64,000 nt of DNA from Calonectria ilicicola. Taxonomy: Eukaryota > Ascomycota > Sordariomycetes > Hypocreales > Nectriaceae. The stretch covers positions 2,356,001-2,420,000 of the forward strand of contig CP085825.1 in NCBI GenBank assembly GCA_020809705.1. Direction: 5' to 3'. The notes under the pieces were generated by a model, which saw nothing but the letters and a program-made list of their open reading frames with translations, had not been told where the DNA came from and made no database searches. The position numbers and the translations under genes are program-made. Below, one piece after another: positions 33,071-45,490 of the stretch (position 1 is its first letter; each line of letters opens with the position of its first letter).

Positions 33071-36000
33071 ACCAAGATGTAGGAGGGATTGAGAGTATTT
33101 GAAGGAGATGAGAGTGCTTGATGAGGTGAGGTGATTGCTTGCTGAATCATAAACTTTGAGAGGGGACAGGAGCAAAATATATATCAGATTGGAAGGCGTG
33201 AATGGGTCACTTGCCTCCGTTGGCCGGGAGTAATGTCCCCATCGCTATCATCTCTGCCTCCGGGCTGTTGTAAGCCCAAGGGGGACTAGTCGATTGAGGC
33301 CTTCCATTGAGCTAGGGGTGTGTTAGAAACTTGGAAGTACAAGATACCGCTTCTCTACAACAGACATCATTCACACGGTAGTGTAACAACGAGGACGCAA
33401 GAGCAATCCTTTTCTTTCATGGTTCACCCCTTCCACTCGTAACCACGTCAAAACAACATCATCGAGGTCATCGGGGAATAGGCGCGAGACCCGTACTGCA
33501 CTGCGGCTCTCGTTGACAGGGCCTTCCCTGGAGTTGGGCCTTGATACACCTTCATCACTGCGATGTAAAGTTTGTACCTCCGCGGACAGTGATGGCACGC
33601 ACCGGCCCGGGTTGCTCTTGACCATGTGGCCTAGTCGAAAGCCATCAGCTATTGTGAGAGTGAAGAGGCGTTCTCGAGGCGTCCTGAAAAATTGGTTCAC
33701 GATGGCTTCAAATCCAATTTTGGAAGTTCAGCGGCCCACAGTCTCGGGGGCTACACCGAGAAGGCTTCATCCAAGAAGACACTCTGCTGCTAGCATAGAT
33801 TGCGGGCTCATCATGCGGTGACGGCCCTCCCGCAGTGGAGTTGTTGACTCCGAGTCTAACAAAGCATGGTCAAGCCTATTCCATATCGTTGTAACGAGTG
33901 CAGTAGATGCTTGGACCGACGTTGGAATGTCTCGGAGCTGATGTGTTAGTGCGGTTAGAGAGTTTGGCATTGCTGAGCTTTTTGCTACCCCCCTCCCCTC
34001 CCCCGTTCAGCCAGCCCAATTGACACTTCCCAAAGACATACCCACATGTACGTGATACTCCCGCGAATGAGGACTGTCACAGAGAGTGCCCATGGTTAAC
34101 GCTAGGCCTGTACGAGCCAAGGAATAACGGGTGGGGGATGGTTGTTTAGATAGTTCTGCCACGCCGTCCCCACATCGATATACTCCCACCCTAGGTTTCC
34201 GTTAGGGGGTAAGTCTGTTCGGACAATGCGGCGGCGTCTTGTACAGGGGATGGGTGATCGATCTATTGGCGTCACAATCGCCTGATAGGTCACCATGCGG
34301 TGTGTCACCCAGGATCCAGGCTGATTGAGGCAGAGCTGATTTGTGGACCGCCTTCTGAAGTCACATGCGGTTGAATGCCACGAATATGCAGTATACATGC
34401 GCCATTCCCCACCCCTACGCCGCACAAGCGAGAGTCTCCCAAGAGACTGGGGGAAACAAATGGATACCTGGGGCAGCTTCCCGCTTCCCATGTTAGTTCC
34501 CGCCTGGACAGGACGATAAGAGTCCCAAGCTTCTCTAGGCTCAGAGAACCGGTGGAGTTAGTAATAGCGGGTGTGATATCGGGGTCCGTCCCGTTTGAGT
34601 TGCGCTAACGAACGCCAGCCCTACAACCGCGAGGCGGTCATGAGCGCACTGCCTTGAGCCACTTGAGCCACGGGCCTACTAGCTTGGTAGGTGCCGGGGC
34701 CTCCGATGTACCAACAAAGATATCCTGCGTCTGGTCATCAACCACATGCACTGCGGCGTGCTCTGCGGCGGCAGTTGAGAGATGTGCATGTGCGGATCCG
34801 GCAGCTTTGCTGCGGGCCAACGAAAACGACAAAGACGCGTCTTGCGGCACATGTGTGTTTTGTCATTTGGACAAGACGCAGAAAGGTGTGGTGTCGGACA
34901 GGGTTAAAACAAGGCAGTTGCCTGCATGTCCATTGAATATGCAGGTGTTGTTATGTACCGGCCTTGTGTATGTGCGTGTGCGTGTGCGTGTGTATGTGTA
35001 TCGGTATGTGTATGTATGTATGTGTCTGGGAGATCAGGTACAGGTGCATATGTGACGAGTAGTATTTTTCTTGTTGACATCGAGCACTACCAAGGCAGAG
35101 CGAGGATGCACAGTGCAGTTGTGAAGGCTAACTGGCATGGACGAACCGTCTGCTGCATTCTACCCCAGATCCAATTTCCTCCATGGCGGTATCCCATGGC
35201 GGTCTCCCATTCCCGTTGTGGGAATATTGGAAAGCGAACTCTGTGGCTTCGCTAGCTCGTCTCCATGTCTCCATCGGCCTCGACCTTTCGGTAACCTCTC
35301 CTCTCGCTTCTTACACACAGGTACTCTAACGCTGGCCAGCTCATCAGCGTCCCAGCTGTGCCGTCTCTTGGCGAAGGATGACATACATCATTAGACCGAC
35401 TGTGGGATGGCCAGTTGATTCGCTCTCAACCACAGGCAAGCAGCTGTGGAGTTTAATACGAGACCCCTGCCCTTGATTGAGCAGGGGTGGAATGGATTGG
35501 GACGTAGCGCGAGGATGACAGCAGCTGCACTGGAACATGGCGTTCGCGTAACGCCATCTGTTCGCCGAGTCTACCCACCCAAGCCACACCGGGGGACTCA
35601 TGAGGCGATTCGTTGCGGGAGGGTGATCAGACCGCGACACCTCCACGCTTTGGCAACGTTTGTGGAGGCTCTGTTTGACATGGGATCCTGTCCCTGCACA
35701 TCTGTCGATCAAACCGTTCAACACCTGCGAGGGTATGCTTCTGGAAATGCTTCGTGCCCAAAGATCGGCAGTCGGATCTCTCTTTCTATGGCTATCGCCC
35801 CGATCCCCATGGCTCTCTTCTGGCAGAAGGATTTACGTGCCACCCAGCCACGCACTCTGCTAGTCGCTTTGCTGCACGCACGGGGCGAGGTCTGCAATTG
35901 GATTCGTGGCTGATTCCATTCGGCTGCAGCATCTCACACGAAGCTGAGAGGTAAGGAACTTAACTGAACGCTAGTTTCAGCCGGGCGGTACAATGGGGAC

Positions 36001-36293
36001 CCCGGCTACAAAAACAGAACGCGCCGCCAGATTCGCGTGAGGGCTTTAAACACGGACAACACCGGCAAGGAACATACTGGATGAACTACGGACACAAGAC
36101 GAAACCGGAGCGCTCTGCTCCGTTTGCGGACCCAAACGAGACGGCTCGGTCCGCCTCGTGCATGATCCTGAGCTATTGACTCCTAGCTTGAAACGCCCGC
36201 CAGTAGTCTTGTGATTTGGTGGTGAGCGGCTGGCAGGGGAACCCGACCAAGACTAGAGAGCTAGAGTGCTAGAAAGACCAGACAAGGACACTA
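33071..36293. other. Gene-poor region of about 3.2 kb
   Basis: It lies between the aquaporin gene and the 2-hydroxyacid dehydrogenase. A TATA-like aaaatatatatc is near 33176 in the aquaporin promoter. Short frames on the minus strand (33371-33700, 33767-33970, 34102-34491) and the plus strand (35446-35913) are not convincing. A TG-rich tract lies at about 34964-35027. Confidence 0.45.
34964..35027 (+). repeat. TG/TATG-rich simple repeat
   Basis: Alternating purine-pyrimidine sequence made of TGTG, CGTG and TATG units. It is a non-coding microsatellite. Confidence 0.9.
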
Positions 36294-37436
36294 CTAGAGA
36301 GGCGTGGTCAACGGCTCTCCCGCCTCCCAGCGTTGGATGTTTTCGACCTGCTGGGCATACCAGGATCCGAGCGTTGCTTCCTCCACGTAACCCATATGAG
36401 GCGTTAGTAGTACTTGACTTGAACCATCCTTGCCCCATTCCTTATTCCTCCACTCGCTGTCGGCCGGCAGTGGCTCCAGGTCGAAGACGTCCAGGGCCGC
36501 ACCCCGGATCCGTCCTGCCTTGAGGTGGTCGAGCAGGTCCCTCTCCACAACCAACGGGCCGCGGGATGTGTTGATGAGGAAGGAGGACTTCTTCATGTTC
36601 CCCAGGTCGCTGGCCCCAATCAAACCCCGCGATCGGTCTGACAGGACCAGATGAACGGAAATAACATCGGCCGTGCTGAAGAGCTCGTCTCGGGTGACGG
36701 CCTTGAACGTCTTCTCGCCATCCTCGTCCTCCACTGGAAGACCTGATTCCCTGGCCTTCTCGTCCGCGGCCTCTTGGGTGAGGTTGGTACTCCATGCAAC
36801 CACCCTCATACCAAAGGCCATGTTCATGATCCTGGCGACATTGGCACCCAAGCGACCGAGTCCAACGATGCCCAAGGTCTTTCCTCTGAGACCGGTGGCG
36901 AAGGATGTCTGCCACAATCCCTCCTTCACCGCCGCGTCATCTCTGGCTACACCTCGAGTGAGAGCCAGAATCAGTGTGATACAATGCTGCGTTGTGCTGT
37001 CCGTGCCGGCCGTCTTCTTGTCCGTCCTACTCTTATCGACTGTTCCCGCGACTGGGATCCCTCGTTCTCTGAAGGCCTCAAGTTCAAGGGCCTTGTTTCT
37101 GACACTCGTGGAGAGGAACAGCTTCAGGGCAGGCAAGCGGGCGATTAGCTCCGCGGGGAAGGGTGTCCTCTCCCGCATGCAGCCTACCGAGCCAAAACTT
37201 CAGTTTTCTTTCTCACAGCTGCAGCTGATACATCTCCGGTACTTACATATAATCTCAAAGGGCTCGAGCCGCTTGACTAGGGCATCCTTGACCGATTGCC
37301 CAGCATCAGGATGGTTGTACGGCAGGAGAGTGTCTTTGATCGAGGTGACTTCGTACTTGGCCGGGTCTAACTTTTCAAAGTGAGGATCGGCGAAGCCTTG
37401 GTAATCATCAAGGACGGCGATTTTGATAGGAGCCAT
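36294..37436 (-). CDS. D-isomer-specific 2-hydroxyacid dehydrogenase
   Basis: Minus-strand exons 37247-37436 and 36294-37183 give 359 residues; the junction reads EIICCMRERTPFP. This NAD(P)-dependent family interconverts D-2-hydroxyacids and 2-oxoacids. The Rossmann fold shows TLGIVGLGRLGANVARIM (GxGxxG), and the three catalytic positions are visible: Arg in INTSRGPLV, Glu in VFDLEPLP and His in LLTPHMGYV. The N-terminal KIAVLDDYQG start is typical of the fungal phosphoglycerate-dehydrogenase-like branch. No targeting signal is seen, so a cytosolic location is likely. The gene is followed on the same strand, 495 bases upstream of its start, by a short-chain dehydrogenase gene; both are oxidoreductases but no shared pathway is shown. 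The substrate is unknown. Confidence 0.93.
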
Positions 37437-37931
37437 GGCGTGCGATGGGGGGTTGGGCCGACGCGGGGAATGCGACGACAATTGCACTTTTTGGTGCAGA
37501 TGCAGAGCCCTGGCTGGTTTCTCAGTACCGGTGACTCCTTCATGCAGCCAGGTCGGACAACCTACACACTGTGTGAGACGCGAGGGCGGAGGAGAATCGT
37601 AGTTTTGTGATGATGGTACGGCTGGAATGATGCCCAAACTGCAAGAGATCTTTTGATTCCGACTGAGGGCCTGAGAGTTGAGGGGTAATGATTCATCCTG
37701 TGCATCGTCATCCGTCACCGGGAGAAACACTAACCGAGATAGCCGATTTTTGAGCCCGATTCCGGCGTACAATTGAGCATCACAACCACAACCTTGTCAG
37801 ATGAACAACGTCCTTACAACACGAACTTTTTTTTTTTTTTTGCGCAGTAAAAGAAACAAAAACCTAGGTGAGGATTGATTTAAGAAAACAAGTAAAAATA
37901 AGGTATAAGGTATGCTGTTAGCGTCGTCCCA
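37437..37931. promoter_or_regulatory. Promoter of the hydroxyacid dehydrogenase and 3' flank of the SDR gene
   Basis: A 495-base gap with a poly-T run at 37827-37841. No gene is supported. Confidence 0.5.
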
Positions 37932-38839
37932 TCACATCTTGCTCGGCATTCGCATAGCGCCATCTAATCTAATGACGACTCCGTTCAACATGACATTCTC
38001 AATTCCCTGTCGGACCAACTGTGCAAACTCGGCCGGTTGACCCGCCCGTCGCGGGAACTCCATCGCGTTCTCCAGGCTTTTTCTTACTTTTTCCGACATC
38101 ATGCTCGTCATGCGGCTCTCAAAGAGGCTGGGTGCGATCGTTACAACCCGAACACCGTAGCGCGCGAGGTCTCGCGCCATTGGCAGTGTCATGGCTGCGA
38201 CGGCGCCCTTGCTCGCCGAGTACGACACTTGGCCTTTTTGCCCGTCGAATGCCGCCGATGATGCTACCATGACGATCACGCCACGCTCCCCATCAGGGCT
38301 AGAAGGCTCGACTTGGGCAATGTGTTCCAATGTCTGTCGGACAAGGTCAATGGTACCTCGTAGATTCACGTTCAAGACAAACTCAAAATCGTCTAGATTG
38401 AATGCCTTTGCATTTCGATCCAAAATCTGCAAGTAGGATTAGTCGTTGACGCGTCAAATAGATGCTTCCCTCTCCAGGCCATCGTCACTCACAGTCGCGG
38501 GTGTTGATACGCCAGCTGCTGGGATGACGCCCCCCAATGGCTTGTTAGTTTGCTTGCTCCATTCCACGGCGCCCTGGACAGCGGCCTTGATGCTCTCCGT
38601 CTCAAGCACGTTGCAGGAGAAAAACTTGGCCGAAGGTGATAGTTGCTTGACAACCTCTTGCCCACTCTCTTCGCTCATGTCCAAGACGGCCACATTGCCG
38701 CCGTTCTTGCAAATCTCTTCGACGCAGGCTCTTCCTAGGCCAGATGCGCTGGTGGTAGCGTTAGCATGTGAAAGCTGGACCCTGAAAACACCTGGACGAA
38801 CCCGCCGGAAATAATGAACGTGCGGCCCTCAATCTTCAT
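37932..38839 (-). CDS. Short-chain dehydrogenase (3-hydroxyacyl-CoA dehydrogenase type-2-like)
   Basis: Minus-strand exons 38802-38839, 38493-38748 and 37932-38426 give 262 residues. The first intron (donor GGTTCG) is placed so that the cofactor loop reads GGASGLGRACVEE; the second joins STPAT to ILDRN. The nucleotide-binding motif is TFIISGGASGLG near the N-terminus, NVAVLDM marks the acidic residue that prefers NAD, and the catalytic YSASK is followed by the MARDLARYGVRV helix. The layout matches classical SDRs and in particular 3-hydroxyacyl-CoA dehydrogenase type 2 (HSD10-like), which acts in branched-chain and fatty acyl oxidation. No presequence is visible, so a cytosolic or peroxisomal role is as likely as a mitochondrial one. 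The first exon codes only about 13 residues. Confidence 0.92.
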
Positions 38840-40461
38840 CTTTAGCGGTTGATATGGGTCCTTGTATGAAGTATAAGAAGCGAATAGAAAGAGTCGATGA
38901 CGTTGCGGATGCCAGATCGACGTTGGAGAGTTCCCACGTCGTCGGGATGAAGCGAAACGTGGGGTGTTGGTGAACGTGTCTTAGCGGTTGGTGGGCCGCC
39001 GAGGCACATCTCGGCAACCGGCTTTTGAGTCGTCGCTCAGCACTGACATGCACTACTGCCCCTGAGGTGCTCACTATCGGGTTTTATTTTTATTCTATAC
39101 TTTTATTCTATTAAAGCTTACTTTCTGTAAAAAGCATCAACATGTTTTACACTCTGACATTCCGACTGACACATGCATGCGAGTCTAGACCCTTGAAATC
39201 TCACAATGCCGAGACCCCGACAAAGGATAGAGTTCCCTCAACAGCATATACTAATTTAGGCCATGTCGTCTCTTTGAGGCCCAGTCCTCAAACATGCAGG
39301 GAGTCTCAGTCCAGCTTCAAGTCACGAGGGTTGTAAGAAATATCTTAGACCGAAACAATACGTGGCTCAAGACGGGTGTGATTTCCTGGGTGGATGAGCA
39401 TTCCGGGACGTTTGGCGCTTCCAATTGAACTTATCTGAATCCCCTCCACTGAGCTGCGCACAAGTGGGCACCTACAGAATAAGACATGGGAAATTTGACA
39501 AGTAATTACAAGTGATTATTTGCTTACGCCCAGAGGAGAAAAAAATTTGTGACGTCCCGTTTTTTTCACTCCAATGCTCTCTTTTTCAAGGCGCAATTTG
39601 ATAGCACCGTGATTAGGCCGAATAATACTAAAAATGCCATCTTTTGATTTTGACTCAAGGAACACGACACTGATGGAATGCAGACGCAAAGTTCAACGGC
39701 CGGTTGGGCGCAGCGTTTCTTGGCGCTAGCATCGGGAACCGCCCAAAAAAAAAAAAAAAAAAAAGGGACTCGAGGACTGCCTTGCTCTTTTCCCTCTTGA
39801 CGGGATTAACAAGGCTTTGTATAATGCTGAAAAAGACCCCGTACGGCCCCATTGAAAAGCAATCCTAACCAGGGTTCTCGTTAAAACGGTGACGTTTTAT
39901 GTCCACACTTGTCGATGCCATCGACGAGTTGGTCCAACGTCACGTAATGGGCGGGACCTTCAGCGATTCTGAGCCTGTCGATCTTGGTTGGCCGTCATAG
40001 CGCTATTTTTTAGGGCCTCTAGAGACGACCCGCCCCCCTGTCACTCGTCGTCGGGGCCTCCTGATAGCCAAGGCGTCCTCCAAGTCACGTAATTAATCAA
40101 GTGGAAACAACGGTACATCCACATCTCAATCGCAAAAGTGACCACCAATGTCCCGATAAGGCTTTCCAAATATCTTGATTTTCTCGCTCAACTCCCTGCT
40201 CTTCGTCATCACCTCCCGCCTCATCTACCGACGACCAAACTCCTTACCCCCGCCATAGAATCGAGTACGCGACATCTTTAGACCCCTCCACCGCAGGTCG
40301 ATTTGCGACCTACACAACATCCGCAATGACGAGACCACGAGGGTCGTCCGGCGCGAGCGAGGAGAGCGTGGGGACGGCCCGGGAGCAGGTACAACAGCAA
40401 AGGATGCACCGGACGTACCGAGCACGAGACGGCTGACATATGAATCAAGGAGCTGGGGAGC
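38840..40461. promoter_or_regulatory. Intergenic region between SDR and Rab genes
   Basis: About 1.6 kb with no convincing gene; it includes a 20-base poly-A run at 39745-39764. The last 140 bases carry upstream ORFs before the Rab start, noted separately. Confidence 0.5.

Positions 40462-40469
<8 letters not shown>
40326..40469 (+). promoter_or_regulatory. Upstream ORFs before the Rab GTPase, one overlapping its start
   Basis: An ATG at 40326 opens a 36-codon frame ending at 40436. A second ATG at 40440 opens a nine-codon frame that ends at 40469, overlapping the main ATG at 40462 in another frame. If both lie within the transcript they should reduce translation. The transcript start is not known. 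Confidence 0.4.
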
Positions 40470-41547
<1,078 letters not shown>

Positions 41548-42873
41548 TGATTTGGGGGGTCATGCTAATGTCTTTGGGCCTATTGTTTTGTCACGCCATT
41601 TTTCTTCTTCGTTTTCTTTCTCTCGCTCATGCTCGGAGCTCAGGAAATTTGGGACGGCCCTGATGGGATATTGGGTGTATGCTTTGGCTGTACAGTGTTT
41701 GGGGATATTGCTTGGAAGCATTCGTTCTTGAAGCGTCTGGGGCGTTTGGCTTAGATGACGATTGCGCAAGTTGAGATGGATCCTGGGGGAGGTCTTTGAT
41801 ACTTTAGCTGTCCTTTTTTTCCTTCTCGAGCTACCCATCTAGATACATACGGTATAGGACTGAGTCACGTATATAATTCAAACGATCGTTAGAAGCGGAC
41901 CTTTGGGTCTGGTAATTTGGCAACTGATTCCCATGCGGTGCTTTGGTCGTATGATGGTCGCTGATGTTTTGCCATGGGGTAGGTCTTTGAACCAAGTAGC
42001 AAATAGTCATGACGAAATGCGATTTACGTTTGTGATTGAGGCTCTCACGAGACTGTGCTTTGTGACGGAAGGTCTCACTCCGGTCCTTGAATCGCACCAA
42101 TCCGGGTGCTTGCATGAAGATGTTGGATGCGGCGATTGGGTGATCTTCCCGATGGCTGCGTCAGACAAGTGATTCGGATATGCAGATGAGCCGGAGACGG
42201 CAGTATTGTCGCAGAAGACAATCCCATTTCAAGATACGAGTTGCTTGTCTAAAGTTGATTAAACTATCAGGATAGGATAGAACGGCTCAAATCTGACCAC
42301 CATAGAGACCATTGTCATGAACAAAAATCAAGTTCACTACCTCGTTGTATTTTCTCGCCCACTCCCAGTGCCCACCCCCACAACAGTCAGTACCTGAACA
42401 GCCAGCAAGCCACAGCGGTGGAGAAGAAGGCAACGCCAAGTGCGTCGTCCCACATTGGCGTCGGGTCGCCGGTGCGATGATGCCGTCAAGTGTGGGAAGA
42501 AGTGGAGTAATAGACGAAAAGCGCATCGTATATAAAAAGACCACCAGGGCGAGGCTTGTTTTTCCTTTAATCAAGTAAAATGCTAAGCTAACAAAACCCT
42601 GCCTTGCAGTAGCCATTTGTTGGACCACTTCACATTTTTAGGATAATCATTGTCGGTTTCTCGGCGCCGTCTCCGGACAACCCCACTCTCCCTCCCGCAC
42701 CTCTCGCGGGGTAAGTTTACTCGGGTCCCGCCTGCTAAATTGATGTATGGTGTGATGTAATTCAGCAAAACAATACCTCTTCATTGCCCAAAAACCCGCC
42801 CCTTTCCACCTTCACTTCCATCAACATCTTCAAAATTGGTTTCTGCCTTCGCGGCTCTGGAACGTCATTGACT
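41548..42873. promoter_or_regulatory. Intergenic region upstream of beta-mannosidase
   Basis: About 1.3 kb; no gene is supported. A TATA box (TATATAAAAA) lies at 42529-42538, 336 bases upstream of the ATG at 42874. Confidence 0.5.
42529..42538 (+). promoter_or_regulatory. TATA box of the beta-mannosidase promoter
   Basis: TATATAAAAA is a strong TATA match, placed 336 bases upstream of the likely start codon; a long leader would be implied. Confidence 0.45.
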
Positions 42874-45490
42874 ATGGCCCCTCTTCGCCTCGTCACGCCT
42901 ATTGATGCGAACTGGCACTTCAAGCAAGAATCCCATGAAGACAGTGCCTACTTGCCTGTTGCCCAGTTTCCAACCAACGTCCACTTGGACTTGCTGCACC
43001 ACAAGAAAATACCTGACCCTTACATTGGGAAAAATGAACTCGATGTCCAATGGATTGGTGAGACCGCTTGGACCTACAAGACGGTCTTTTCCAGCCCAAA
43101 GCTATCAAAAGGCACCAAGGCCATATTGGCCTTTGATGGTCTCGACACCTTTGCCACTGTGAAGCTTAACGGAAAGACCATCCTCGAATCGGACAACATG
43201 TTCACTCCTGAGCGTGTAGAAGTCACCAGCATCCTAAAGGAGGGCAGTGACAATGACTTGGTTATCACATTTGACAGCGCCTATTTGAAAGGGTGGAAAT
43301 TGGTAGAGGAGCACCCAGAGCATAATTACATCTGCTGGAATGGGGACAACTCTAGACTTGCTGTGCGAAAAGCACAATACCATTGGGTGAGCTTCTGTTT
43401 TCGGCCCTACATTTCTTTGCCTATCAGCTAACCATAACCTTTAGGGATGGGACTGGGGCCCTTGTTTGTTGACCTGCGGTCCCTGGAGACCCATTAATCT
43501 TGAGGTGTACCAATCTCGCATTTCTGACCTCTACACCGAAACCAAGGTTGACAAGTCTCTCAAGAGTGCCAGTTTAATTGCCAATGCTGAAATCGAGGGA
43601 GATGCCACCAAGGTCCGATTTGATGTTTCCCTGGATGGGAAAGAGGTTGCTTCCCAAACAGCGAATGTCCATAATTCCACAGCGCGTTCAACATTTGAAA
43701 TTAAGAACCCAGAACTTTGGTACCCAGTTCGATACGGAAACCAGCCGTTATACACGGTGAAGGCCACGCTGCTTTCCGGCGACCAGGAGACAGACTCTGT
43801 TAGCAAGAAGATCGGCCTCCGGAAGCTTGAGCTCATCCAACGGCCCCTCGATGGCCAGCCTGGCACCAGTTTCTTTTTCGAAGTGAACAACATTCCCATT
43901 TTCTGCGGTGGAAGTGATTGGATCCCGGCTGATAATCTTATCCCCCGCATCTCCGGGAAGAGATACCACGACTGGGTCAAGTTGGTTGCCGACGGTAATC
44001 AATTCATGATTAGAGTCTGGGGAGGAGGCATCTATGAAGAAGAGGCTTTTTATGATGCTTGTGACGAAATGGGAATTCTCGTTTGGCAGGATTTCATGTT
44101 TGGATGCGGAAACTACCCCTGTTGGCCAGATTTGCTCAAATCCATCGAGCGTGAAGCAAGGGAGAATGTCAAACTCCTCCGACACCATCCATGCATTGCA
44201 ATCTGGGCCGGCAACAATGAAGACTATCAAGTTGCAGAAAGCAGTAAACTTACCTATGATTACGAGAACAAAGACGCAAAGAGCTGGCTAAAGACCGACT
44301 TCCCAGCTCGCTACATTTACGAAAAGATTCTCGTGGATGTATGCAAGGAGCTTGTGCCAGATACGGCCTATCATTATGGTAGTCCATGGGGAGGAAAGGA
44401 TACCACAGACCCCACTGTTGGAGATATTCATCAGTGGAACGTTTGGCATGGCTCTCAGGAAAAGTATCAGGATTTTGACAAGCTTGTCGGCCGTTTCGTG
44501 TCCGAGTTTGGAATGGAGGCGTTCCCTAGCATCAAGACGATTGATTCATTCCTTCCTCGGGGCAAAGAAGATCCTGATCGCTATCCACAGTCTTCCACCA
44601 TTGATTTTCACAACAAAGCAACCGGACACGAGCGTCGAATTGCGCTCTACCTCGTGGAGAACATTCGTTATGCCCCTGATCCAATAGAGCATTTCATCTA
44701 CTGTACTCAACTTATCCAAGCAGAATGCCTCGCCTCTGCCTACAGACTATGGAAGCGCCAGTGGAAAGGGCCCGGGAAAGAATACTGCGCTGGTGCACTG
44801 GTTTGGCAGATCAATGACTGCTGGCCGGTTACATCCTGGGCCATTTGCGATTACTATCTTCGACCCAAACATGCTTATTACACCGTGAAGCGGGAAATGG
44901 CACCCATCTCGATTGGAATCACAAGACGAGAACACACGCACCCCAAGAACAAATATACCCGTGTTGATATCGACACCAAAGTTCAGATTGAGATCTGGGG
45001 AAGTAATCTCATGCTGAGAGACATTACGGCAGATTGTGTGGTCAAGGCCTGGGATGTTGAGACCGGAAAGGAGACTTATTCGCAAACAGTATCTGCTTCA
45101 ATTCTTCTGAAAGCCAACCAGTCAACTGAGATTGCGGCGTTTGAGGTCCCGGTAGAGAAACGCAATGCTGGTCTTGAAGGTAGAACTGTCGTGGCCGCTT
45201 ACCTCTATGAAGAAGGCAAGCAGATTGCACGCTATGTCAACTGGCCAGAGCCACTGAAGTATCTGCACCTCCAGAAGCCCAAGTCGCTCCGTGCTGATGT
45301 AGTTGGTGGGAAGGTGGCGATTAGCGCAGAAGTTCCGGTAAAGGGTGTCGCACTCGAATGTGAAGACGACGAGGTGAGATTTGACGACAACTTGATTGAT
45401 ATCGTACCTGGTGAAGTGGTGCATGTGGGTATCAAAGGTGCCAAAGAAGGGTGCAACATTACCACTCAATACCTCGGAATGTTGAGTTAA
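42874..45490 (+). CDS. mndB: GH2 beta-mannosidase, intracellular type B
   Basis: Exons 42874-43386 and 43445-45490 give 852 residues, the usual length of fungal beta-mannosidase B. The enzyme releases terminal beta-1,4-mannose from manno-oligosaccharides. The N-terminal sugar-binding domain occupies about residues 1-180, ending in the conserved RKAQYHWGWDWGP block rebuilt at the splice junction. A beta-sandwich domain follows, then the TIM barrel. The acid/base Glu is E430 in WAGNNED, and the nucleophile is E525 in VSEFGMEAFPS. There is no signal peptide, which fits the cytosolic B type rather than the secreted A type. A further in-frame ATG at 42784 exists but adds residues that do not look like the family. 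A TATA box lies upstream. Confidence 0.96.

Noticed and set aside
33371..34491. Three minus-strand frames between 33.4 and 34.5 kb
   Set aside because: Some segments look protein-like but no splice sites join them in frame and no family is recognised.
35446..35913. Plus-strand frame of 155 residues
   Set aside because: No recognisable motif and no splice support; composition close to that of random GC-rich frames.
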